A stretch of 5,436 nucleotides of DNA from positions 1,155-6,590 of the forward strand of contig DBZU01000022.1 of assembly GCA_002311285.1 (NCBI GenBank), written 5' to 3'. The notes below the pieces were generated by a model. The model searched no databases. It saw nothing but the letters and a program-made list of their open reading frames with translations, and was not told the origin of the DNA. The position numbers were made by a program, and so were the translations under genes. Positions within the stretch are counted from its first letter, which is position 1; each line of letters begins with the position of its first letter. The stretch comes from Dehalococcoidia bacterium UBA1152 (lineage in GTDB: Bacteria; Chloroflexota; Dehalococcoidia; Lucifugimonadales; UBA2962). This document shows positions 1-5,436 of this stretch, piece by piece.

Positions 1-210
1 ATAGTCACAGCCAGAACATGGGGGGAAGCTTTGGGAAGAATGGCATCCTCAACGTCAGTTATGCAGGGAGATTTTAATATTATAGTTTGGCCGACTTATT
101 TCTTGCTGCCGATTGGCTTCTTTTTGTTTGGAATAACGCTTACATATAAATTTCTGCATTATATAATTAATAACTTTAAAGATAATACAATGGAGGCGTT
201 TGATGACTGA
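1..210 (+). CDS. dctQ: TRAP transporter small permease, DctQ family (3' fragment, 69 codons)
   Basis: This is the C-terminal part of the small membrane subunit of a TRAP uptake transporter; its start lies left of the window. The family has four membrane helices and supports the large permease in Na+-driven import of organic acids delivered by a periplasmic binding protein. Frame 1 is open from base 1 to the TGA at 208-210. The visible 69 residues contain a polar stretch with a small-residue run (Ala15 to Ser19), then the family-typical last helix: a Trp30-Pro31 pair, Pro37-x-Gly39, and a hydrophobic run to about residue 57, ending in a short charged cytoplasmic tail. The stop overlaps the start of the large permease gene by 8 bp, the usual translational coupling of dctQ and dctM. 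The family call rests on this fragment plus the unambiguous DctM neighbour. Substrate cannot be told from it. Confidence 0.88.
   Translation: MVTARTWGEALGRMASSTSVMQGDFNIIVWPTYFLLPIGFFLFGITLTYKFLHYIINNFKDNTMEAFDD
191..196 (+). promoter_or_regulatory. Shine-Dalgarno site of dctM, deciding the ATG at 203
   Basis: TGGAGG lies 6 nt before the ATG at 203-205. An in-frame TTG at 200-202 gives a longer frame by one codon, but it would sit only 3 nt from this site, so the ATG is the better start. The site lies inside the end of the dctQ reading frame. Confidence 0.8.
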
Positions 211-1510
211 AGTTCAAGTAGGTGTTGCGGGAATAGGAGTGCTGATGTTTCTTATTGCCCTGCGCGTACCAATTGGTATTGCTCTTATAGGCGTATCTTT
301 TGTCGGTATCTGGCTTATTATGGGTTGGAATATAGCTTGGTCTACCTTAAGTAATATTCCTTATAATTTTGCTTCAAGTTGGACATTAAGTTCAATACCA
401 ATGTTTTTGCTGTTAGGGTTTGTTTGTTATCATACGCAACTCACACAAGGGATGTTTAGAGCTGCAAGAATGTGGCTATCATCTTTACCTGGCGGGCTAG
501 CTATTGCTTCTGTTTTTGGCTCCGCAGGATTTGCAGCTGTCTCAGGCTCGTCAGTAGCTTGCTCGGCTGCTATGGGCAGAATAGCTATTCCAGAAATGAT
601 TAAGTACAAATATAACCCTGAGTTAGCCACAGGAACGGTAGCCGTTGCGGGGACGATTGGTGCCCTTATTCCCCCATCAATTATCATGATCCTATATGGC
701 ATCATCGCTCAAGTGCCGATTTCGAACCTATTCCTTGGAGGCATCACTGCAGGACTTTTAACTATGATTGGCTATATAGCAGTCATAGTTATTCGAGTAA
801 AAATCAATCCTGAACTCGCACCTGATACAAATGAAAAAATATCAACGTCGGAAAAAATTCTTGCTCTCAAAGACACATGGCCAATTTTTGTTATTATGCT
901 TGGAATATTTGGAGGGCTCTTTAGCGGAGTATTTACGCCTACAGAGGCAGGAGCCGTTGGTACTTTCCTTGCATGCATTGTAGCGTTGATAAAAAAAACA
1001 ATGACTTGGAAGAACTTTCAAATAGCAATTCTTGAAACATTAGTAACGACATGTGCGCTCTTAATTATAGCGGTTGGCGCCAGCTTACTAACTAGGTTTC
1101 TTGCGCTAACTGGTGCTGGAAATTACATTTCCGATTTAGTTATCGGGACTGATGCTACGCCAATTATTATAATATTGGGTATCGTGTTGATTTACCTATT
1201 GTTGGGCATGTTTCTAGAGCCTATCGGCGCTATGCTTTTGACGCTCCCTATTGTACTACCTATTATAGGCGCAACTGACTATAGTCTTATCTGGTTTGGT
1301 GTATTATTAACTAAACTTCTTGAGATAGGCATGATAACTCCACCCATTGGAATGAATGTATTCGTTATCAAAGGTGTAGTGAATAACCTAGTTACAACAA
1401 CACAAATATTCAAAGGCATTATGTGGTTTTTACTGATGGATTTAGCTCTTGTGGCACTCTTTATCGCATATCCTCAAATATTAACTATATTGCCTAGTAT
1501 GGCTTCTTAA
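203..1510 (+). CDS. dctM: TRAP transporter large permease, DctM family
   Basis: The protein is the large, ion-coupled membrane subunit of a TRAP transporter, which moves the substrate across the inner membrane using a Na+ (or H+) gradient. Its 435 residues match the usual family length, and nearly the whole chain is hydrophobic helices. Visible family motifs in order are: the IPMFLLLGF segment (about 65-73); LPGGLAIASVFGSAGFAAVS (95-114) followed by Gly115-Ser-Ser; GTIGALIPPSI-like residues (150-160); the GVFTPTEAGAVG segment (242-253); the GMFLEPIGAMLLTLPIVLPI segment (335-354); and ITPPIGMNVFVIKG (378-391). The short soluble break near 198-225 separates the two halves. The start overlaps dctQ by 8 bp, so the two permease subunits are probably translated together. 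A 50 bp gap to the aldehyde dehydrogenase suggests the same transcript. The substrate is not encoded in recognisable motifs; an organic anion is expected from the family and the downstream enzymes. Confidence 0.96.
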   Translation: MTEVQVGVAGIGVLMFLIALRVPIGIALIGVSFVGIWLIMGWNIAWSTLSNIPYNFASSWTLSSIPMFLLLGFVCYHTQLTQGMFRAARMWLSSLPGGLAIASVFGSAGFAAVSGSSVACSAAMGRIAIPEMIKYKYNPELATGTVAVAGTIGALIPPSIIMILYGIIAQVPISNLFLGGITAGLLTMIGYIAVIVIRVKINPELAPDTNEKISTSEKILALKDTWPIFVIMLGIFGGLFSGVFTPTEAGAVGTFLACIVALIKKTMTWKNFQIAILETLVTTCALLIIAVGASLLTRFLALTGAGNYISDLVIGTDATPIIIILGIVLIYLLLGMFLEPIGAMLLTLPIVLPIIGATDYSLIWFGVLLTKLLEIGMITPPIGMNVFVIKGVVNNLVTTTQIFKGIMWFLLMDLALVALFIAYPQILTILPSMAS

Positions 1511-1545
1511 GGTTATTTCTTAGCAAGGCATATATTAAAAATGAA

Positions 1546-1555
1546 AAGAGGAGAG
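1546..1555 (+). promoter_or_regulatory. Shine-Dalgarno site of the aldehyde dehydrogenase gene
   Basis: AAGAGGAGAG contains AGGAG ending 7 nt before the ATG at 1561. The nearby ATGs at 1541 and 1556 are in other frames; the one at 1541 reads only ten codons before a stop. The 50 bp spacer after dctM shows no terminator-like hairpin, which supports readthrough from the permease genes. Confidence 0.8.
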
Positions 1556-1560
1556 ATGTT

Positions 1561-3024
1561 ATGGAAGATGTAAAAACCAATAACCACCTTATTATCAACA
1601 GTGGTTTTATTAATGGAAAATGGGTTAACTCTAGCAATGGAAAAACATTTTCTATTAAAAACCCTGCAACTGGAGAAGTGATAGCCGAAGTCCCAGATAT
1701 GGGAAAAACTGATACAGAAAAAGCAATTAAAGCTGCACATCAAGCTCTGAAAGAATGGAAAAAGCTAACAGGGAAAGAAAGATGTCAGATGTTAAAAAAG
1801 TGGCATAAAGAAGTTATTGAAAATATTGATGAGCTAGCATTATTGCTTACCATGGAACAAGGTAAATCAATACAAGAATCAAAAGCAGAAGTGTTGTCTT
1901 CAGCAGCTTTTATTGATTGGTTTTCTGCTGAAGCGATGCGTATTGTCGGGGATGTCCTCCCTGAAAGTGCTTCAGGAAGATTAGAATATGTAAGAAAGGA
2001 ACCGGTTGGTGTAGTTGCTGCGATTACACCTTGGAATTTCCCATCTTCAATGATTGCAAGGAAAGTTGCTCCTGCATTAGCAGCCGGTTGCACTGTGGTA
2101 GTAAAACCAGCCGAGGATACACCATTATCTGCTTTAGCTCTAGTTTTTTTAGCTGAAAAAGCCGGGATCCCACCGGGTGTTATTAATATTGTAACAGCAA
2201 GTCATGGTGGCGAGGTTGGTGAGGAGTTATGTAGAAATCCTATAGTTAAGAAACTTTCGTTTACTGGCTCCACCGCAGTTGGGAAGCTTTTAATGTCTCA
2301 GTGTTCTGATACGCTCAAAAAGCTTAGTTTAGAATTAGGTGGTAATGCTCCTTTCATTGTTTTTGATGATGCGGACATAGATGCAGCGGTAGCTGGCGTT
2401 ATGGCTATTAAGTTTTATAATAATGGCCAAACATGCATATGTGCCAATCGCATTATTATTCACGAAAAAATTCATGATTTATTTATTAGTAAATTGAGCA
2501 ACGCAATTGAAAATATGGTGATTGGGGACGGTCGTGATAAAAAAGTGACTCATGGCCCATTAATTAATAAATCAGCAATAGATAAAATCTCTAATATTGT
2601 AACAGAAGCGAAAGCTAGTGGCGCTAAAGTTGTGACAGGTGGTAAAGCGGCACCAGAGATAGGTGGGAACTTTTACTTGCCAACTTTATTGACCAATTTG
2701 TCAAGCGATATGAATATATTTAACTGCGAAATCTTTGGCCCAATTGCAGCTATATATACATTTAAAGATGATGAGAATGCAGTTCAGTTGGCTAACTCTA
2801 CGCCATATGGGCTTTCAGCCTATCTATATACTAATGATTACAGGAGGATACTCAGCGTAACTAAAGAACTTGAGTATGGCATGGTAGGCGTAAATACACC
2901 AAAATTTGTCTCCGAAACAGTACCTTTTGGAGGAGTGAAGGAGTCAGGAATAGGAAGAGAAGGATCACATTATGGAATTGAAGAGTTTCTTGAAATGCAC
3001 TATGTATGCATAGCAACTAACTAA
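1561..3024 (+). CDS. NAD(P)-dependent aldehyde dehydrogenase, succinate-semialdehyde dehydrogenase (GabD-like) group
   Basis: This cytoplasmic enzyme oxidises an aldehyde to a carboxylate with NAD or NADP. The 487-residue length fits the family (E. coli GabD is 482). The full catalytic set is visible: oxyanion Asn159 in TPWNFP, cofactor Lys182 in VVVKPAEDTP, the FTGST loop (234-238), general base Glu258 in LELGG, nucleophile Cys292 in GQTCICANR, and Glu390 in EIFGP. The C-terminal PFGGVKESGIGREGSHYG segment (455-472) and the EFLEMHYVCI end closely resemble succinate-semialdehyde dehydrogenases. Two details matter for substrate. Arg167 (ARKVAPAL) matches one carboxylate-binding Arg of human SSADH, but the second (the Arg six residues before the catalytic Cys) is Tyr286 here. 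A second cysteine, Cys294, forms the C-x-C pair that acts as a redox switch in human SSADH. It lies between the permease and alcohol dehydrogenase genes, so it probably oxidises that enzyme's aldehyde product. The family is certain; a strict succinate semialdehyde substrate is not. Confidence 0.95.
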   Translation: MEDVKTNNHLIINSGFINGKWVNSSNGKTFSIKNPATGEVIAEVPDMGKTDTEKAIKAAHQALKEWKKLTGKERCQMLKKWHKEVIENIDELALLLTMEQGKSIQESKAEVLSSAAFIDWFSAEAMRIVGDVLPESASGRLEYVRKEPVGVVAAITPWNFPSSMIARKVAPALAAGCTVVVKPAEDTPLSALALVFLAEKAGIPPGVINIVTASHGGEVGEELCRNPIVKKLSFTGSTAVGKLLMSQCSDTLKKLSLELGGNAPFIVFDDADIDAAVAGVMAIKFYNNGQTCICANRIIIHEKIHDLFISKLSNAIENMVIGDGRDKKVTHGPLINKSAIDKISNIVTEAKASGAKVVTGGKAAPEIGGNFYLPTLLTNLSSDMNIFNCEIFGPIAAIYTFKDDENAVQLANSTPYGLSAYLYTNDYRRILSVTKELEYGMVGVNTPKFVSETVPFGGVKESGIGREGSHYGIEEFLEMHYVCIATN

Positions 3025-3042
3025 GAAAAATATAATAAAAAT

Positions 3043-3048
3043 TGGAGA
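3043..3048 (+). promoter_or_regulatory. Shine-Dalgarno site deciding the alcohol dehydrogenase start at ATG 3057
   Basis: TGGAGA, with GGAG at 3044-3047, lies 9 nt before the ATG at 3057. The frame can be extended to a TTG at 3042, but that codon overlaps this site and has no ribosome binding site of its own, so the five-residue longer form is unlikely. Confidence 0.8.
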
Positions 3049-3056
3049 TAATTACT

Positions 3057-4142
3057 ATGAGCATATCTAAAAATAACCACGCACTATATACTCGCCATGA
3101 GTTTAAAGAGTTTGGTGGAGAATTCTCAGCTACTACCTACCAAATACCCAAGCTTAAAAAAGGTGAAGTTTTAATAAAAGTAAATTTCTGTGGAGTATGT
3201 CATAGTGATGTGCATATCCATGAAGGTTATTATGGGCTTGGGGGCGAAAAGAAACTTTCACTTTTAGAAAGAGGGATTAAACCTCCTGTTACTTTAGGCC
3301 ATGAAGTTGTAGGTACAGTTGTTGATGTGGGTAACGAAGAAGACAGCAACCTTATAGATAAACAATTTCTTGTTTACCCATGGATTGGTTGTGGTAAATG
3401 TGTAGACTGTCTTAATGACAAAGAGAATTTATGTGTCACCCCTGCTTCTATTGGAATTTTCAAGCCAGGAGGCTATGCAGAAAATTTAATAATACCAAGC
3501 AGTCGGTACCTCATAGATATTGAAGGGCTAGATGCTGCTCATGCTTCAATGCTAGCTTGTTCGGGCCTAACTACTTATTCTGCTATCAATAAAATAATGC
3601 CAGTTAGCAATGGAGATAGTGTTGTTGTTATTGGTTGCGGTGGTTTAGGACAACTGGCTATAAGAATTCTTTCGTCAATGGGTGTTGAAAACATAAAAGC
3701 TGTTGATATTTCAGAGGATAAAAGAGAACTTGCTGCCCTGTCAGGTGCCAGCGAAACTTTTGATTCCGCTGATAGTGAAGCGGTAGAAAAAATCTTATTT
3801 GCTTCTGATAATCGGTGTGCAGCCGTTCTGGATTTTGTTGGTAATGATCAGACAGTATCTCTAGGGTTGAATGTTTTAAAGAAAGGGGGAGAGCTAGTTA
3901 TTGTTGGCCTGCATGGCGGCGAATTAAAATATCCAATACCTGTGATCATTACAAAAGCTATTTCAATTACAGGTTCTTATACTGGTAGTTTAGGTGAGCT
4001 AAATGAGCTAGTCACTTTTGCAAAGAAAGTTGATTTTTTTAACATTCCTGTAGAGATGCGTAACCTTGACGAAGCAGAACGTTCTATTTTTGATCTTGCA
4101 CAAGGAAATGTAAAAGGAAGAATTATCTTAGAAAACAATTAA
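3057..4142 (+). CDS. Zinc-dependent medium-chain alcohol dehydrogenase, 6-hydroxyhexanoate dehydrogenase (ChnD)-like
   Basis: This cytoplasmic enzyme oxidises a primary or secondary alcohol to a carbonyl with NAD(P), using a catalytic zinc. It has 361 residues from the chosen ATG. Catalytic zinc ligands are Cys45 (in FCGVCHSD), His82 (GHE) and Cys168 (LACSGLTTY). Structural zinc ligands are Cys112, Cys115, Cys118 and Cys126. The Rossmann motif G-x-G-x-x-G is at 193-198, and an acidic Asp217 ends the second strand, which favours NAD over NADP. The segment between the first Cys and His82 carries a longer insert (GYYGLGGEKKLSLLERGIK) and is followed by YPWIGCGKC and IGIFKPGGYAE. This combination is what I recall of the 6-hydroxyhexanoate dehydrogenase-like subgroup, which acts on omega-hydroxy acids. 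The gene follows the aldehyde dehydrogenase by 32 bp, presumably cotranscribed, and would supply its aldehyde. The family is certain, the subgroup likely, and the exact substrate unknown. Confidence 0.94.
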   Translation: MSISKNNHALYTRHEFKEFGGEFSATTYQIPKLKKGEVLIKVNFCGVCHSDVHIHEGYYGLGGEKKLSLLERGIKPPVTLGHEVVGTVVDVGNEEDSNLIDKQFLVYPWIGCGKCVDCLNDKENLCVTPASIGIFKPGGYAENLIIPSSRYLIDIEGLDAAHASMLACSGLTTYSAINKIMPVSNGDSVVVIGCGGLGQLAIRILSSMGVENIKAVDISEDKRELAALSGASETFDSADSEAVEKILFASDNRCAAVLDFVGNDQTVSLGLNVLKKGGELVIVGLHGGELKYPIPVIITKAISITGSYTGSLGELNELVTFAKKVDFFNIPVEMRNLDEAERSIFDLAQGNVKGRIILENN

Positions 4143-4193
4143 TATTATTCGAATTGAAATTAATGAATATTTATTTTCAGATGGTTCTAGACA

Positions 4194-4225
4194 TACCTTG
4201 CTGGTACGTATTGGTCCACAAGGTA
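4194..4225 (+). repeat. Imperfect inverted repeat / stem-loop before dctP
   Basis: TACCTTG at 4194-4200 pairs with CAAGGTA at 4219-4225. After a single bulged C at 4201, TGG (4202-4204) pairs with CCA (4216-4218), leaving an 11-nt loop. The ten-pair stem lacks a following T-run, so it is not a classical terminator. It could be an operator for a dimeric regulator, or an mRNA structure separating the expression level of dctP from the enzyme genes. A chance repeat is possible. Confidence 0.45.
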
Positions 4226-4275
4226 AATATAGAAAGTAGCAAGTGCATTTTAATCCATACAGCTATACAACATGC

Positions 4276-4282
4276 AGGGTGA
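4276..4282 (+). promoter_or_regulatory. Shine-Dalgarno site of dctP
   Basis: AGGGTGA matches the GGTGA part of the ribosome-binding consensus and ends 5 nt before the ATG at 4288. An in-frame GTG at 4279 lies inside this site and is therefore disfavoured as a start. Confidence 0.7.
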
Positions 4283-4287
4283 AAAAT

Positions 4288-5436
4288 ATGAATAACAAGC
4301 GTTTGTTTTACACATGCTCTTTAGTGCTCGCCACTTCAGGACTTACACTAAGTCCTTTATCTGCTGAGGCTACTGAGCTAAGATATGCTGTAGGTTTTCC
4401 GGCAGGCGTACCATTAGATGCTGCTAAACAGTATTCAAGCGCTGTGTCTGAGTTAACTGACGACCAATATTCAGTTCGCATTTTCGAGCTCTCATTGCTT
4501 AATCATAGTGAAATGTCATCTGGTATTGGTGATGGAATGGCAGATATTGGTTATTTGCTTACGGCATATTCTCCATCAGATTACCCTTTTTCTAATCTAG
4601 CGGCTGACATGTCAATGAAGTTAGCATTGGATGATCGGGCTGAAGGTAAAGAGGGTTATGCCTATTCGGGTGCTATGCTTGAGTATATTTTGCTGAATTG
4701 CCCTGAATGTTTAGATGAGTTTAAAGCCAACAACCAAGTCTATACTGGAGTTGTGTCCACTCCTACTTACGGTATGTTCTGTAATGACCCAGTCACCACA
4801 ACTTCTGATATAGAAGGTAAACGGATTCGAATCTCAGGCGCCCCCTGGGCTAGGTGGGTTAGAAATTTTGGCGCATCTCCAGTATCTTTACCTATTGGTG
4901 AGTCATACGAAGCATTAAGCCAAGGTGTCATTGATTGCACATTTTTCTCTGCGCCGGAGTTAACTAACTTCAACCTTATTGAAGTGGTCAAAAATATCAA
5001 TATGGACCTACCAGGAGGGCTATTTGCTGCAGGAGGAGCAACGACGCTAAATCGAGATCGGTGGAATAGCTTTGATGCAGACACTAAGCATGCCATGTTG
5101 AAAGCAGGATCTGTGATGTCTGCATATGTTACCTATCTTTACCAGGAACAGGCAAATCAAGACCTTAGTGCTGCCGAAGAGCGAGGAATAAATATTATTT
5201 CAGCAGATAATGCTCTCATTGAAGACTCTAAAGAATTTATACTGAGTGATTTAGAAATTGTTCCTTCGTATTATTCTAATGAATATGGGATTGATCTAGA
5301 GCGCGCAGAAGAGCTGGCGGGCGTCATGTCTGATCTCATCGATAAATGGCAAGTAATTGTCTCGGATATTGATGACCCTGATCAATTAGCAGAAATTTAC
5401 TGGGATGAGATTTACTCAAAGATTGATCATACTGAT
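4288..5436 (+). CDS. dctP: TRAP transporter substrate-binding protein, DctP family (3' end beyond window)
   Basis: This periplasmic binding protein captures the substrate, usually a carboxylate, and passes it to the membrane subunits. The frame is open for 383 codons to the window edge with no stop. An N-terminal signal peptide is clear: basic MNNKR, a hydrophobic core to about residue 21, and LSA (24-26) or AEA (26-28) as cleavage sites; the mature start near ELRYAVGFPAG is typical. The family core is visible as IEGKRIRISG (175-184), where Arg181 is the conserved carboxylate-binding arginine, followed by GASPVSLPIGESYEALSQGV (195-214) and IDC. Four cysteines in the mature part (Cys138 and Cys141 in NCPEC, Cys165, Cys216) suggest disulfides. 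Typical family length and a tail reading YWDEIYSKID suggest only a few residues are missing. It lies after the enzymes rather than beside the permease genes. It may be the partner of the upstream DctQM, a second binding protein, or the first gene of another transporter. Confidence 0.93.
   Translation, partial: MNNKRLFYTCSLVLATSGLTLSPLSAEATELRYAVGFPAGVPLDAAKQYSSAVSELTDDQYSVRIFELSLLNHSEMSSGIGDGMADIGYLLTAYSPSDYPFSNLAADMSMKLALDDRAEGKEGYAYSGAMLEYILLNCPECLDEFKANNQVYTGVVSTPTYGMFCNDPVTTTSDIEGKRIRISGAPWARWVRNFGASPVSLPIGESYEALSQGVIDCTFFSAPELTNFNLIEVVKNINMDLPGGLFAAGGATTLNRDRWNSFDADTKHAMLKAGSVMSAYVTYLYQEQANQDLSAAEERGINIISADNALIEDSKEFILSDLEIVPSYYSNEYGIDLERAEELAGVMSDLIDKWQVIVSDIDDPDQLAEIYWDEIYSKIDHTD

Larger units (their letters stand above)
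4143..4287 (+). other. Intergenic spacer between the alcohol dehydrogenase and dctP genes
   Basis: This is by far the longest gap in the window (145 bp; the others are 50 and 32 bp or an overlap). Its first 40 bases are very AT-rich and include two ATTAAT hexamers (the first straddling the upstream stop codon) starting 21 bp apart and an ATTCGAAT palindrome. The middle holds a hairpin (4194-4225). The last third holds TTTAAT and TATACA hexamers that could serve as -10 elements, but neither has a convincing -35 partner. A separate promoter for dctP is plausible but not shown. There is no hairpin followed by a T-run, so no factor-independent terminator was found. Confidence 0.6.

Noticed and set aside
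430..705. 91-codon minus-strand open frame inside dctM
   Set aside because: It is a shadow of the strongly supported DctM coding region: low-complexity Ala/Pro/Ile-rich translation and no family resemblance.
772..978. 68-codon minus-strand open frame inside dctM
   Set aside because: It is antisense to conserved DctM motifs, with no recognisable protein features.
1541..1573. Ten-codon leader-like frame before the aldehyde dehydrogenase
   Set aside because: It covers the ribosome binding site, lacks its own, and shows no regulatory codon run.
1513..1743. 76-codon minus-strand open frame across the dctM/aldehyde dehydrogenase gap
   Set aside because: Mostly antisense to the aldehyde dehydrogenase N-terminus; the translation is Phe/Cys-rich and unlike a real protein.
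1785..2093. 102-codon minus-strand open frame inside the aldehyde dehydrogenase gene
   Set aside because: Antisense to conserved catalytic segments; Ser/Ala-rich shadow translation.
4194..4240. Possible factor-independent terminator after the alcohol dehydrogenase gene
   Set aside because: The stem is followed by AATATAGAAAG rather than a T-run, so it does not meet the terminator pattern.
4181..4282. 33-codon ATG-started frame in the spacer before dctP
   Set aside because: No ribosome binding site and no protein-like pattern; a chance frame in the gap.
4767..5096. 109-codon minus-strand open frame at the right end
   Set aside because: It lies opposite the DctP gene, which has a signal peptide and the conserved core including Arg181; the minus frame shows no domain.

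Overview
The window is a bacterial catabolic cluster with all genes on the + strand. It is AT-rich (roughly 40% GC by eye) with Shine-Dalgarno-led starts. It reads like a Gram-negative, probably marine or aquatic proteobacterium: a periplasmic TRAP (tripartite ATP-independent periplasmic) uptake system requires an outer membrane and periplasm and is typical of such organisms. Assignment to Gammaproteobacteria is a guess from composition and protein style, not something the sequence proves.

Layout: (1) 1-210, C-terminal end of a TRAP small permease (DctQ family), entering from the left edge. (2) 203-1510, complete TRAP large permease (DctM family), overlapping the previous gene by 8 bp. (3) 1561-3024, complete NAD(P)-dependent aldehyde dehydrogenase of the succinate-semialdehyde dehydrogenase (GabD-like) group. 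(4) 3057-4142, complete zinc-dependent medium-chain alcohol dehydrogenase resembling the 6-hydroxyhexanoate dehydrogenase (ChnD-like) group. (5) 4143-4287, a 145 bp spacer with an imperfect hairpin. (6) 4288 to the right edge, a nearly complete TRAP substrate-binding protein (DctP family) with a signal peptide, still open at the window end.

How the genes fit together (inference): a carboxylated or otherwise anionic hydroxy compound is captured in the periplasm by a DctP protein and imported by the DctQ/DctM permease. The alcohol dehydrogenase oxidises its hydroxyl group to an aldehyde and the aldehyde dehydrogenase oxidises that to a carboxylate. 4-Hydroxybutyrate to succinate or 6-hydroxyhexanoate to adipate are textbook reactions of these two enzyme families. 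However, the aldehyde dehydrogenase has Tyr where canonical succinate-semialdehyde dehydrogenases have a substrate-binding Arg, so the real substrate is open. The unusual points are the gene order (permeases, then enzymes, then a binding protein after a 145 bp gap) and the changed substrate pocket. No mobile element, RNA gene, CRISPR array or confident terminator was seen.
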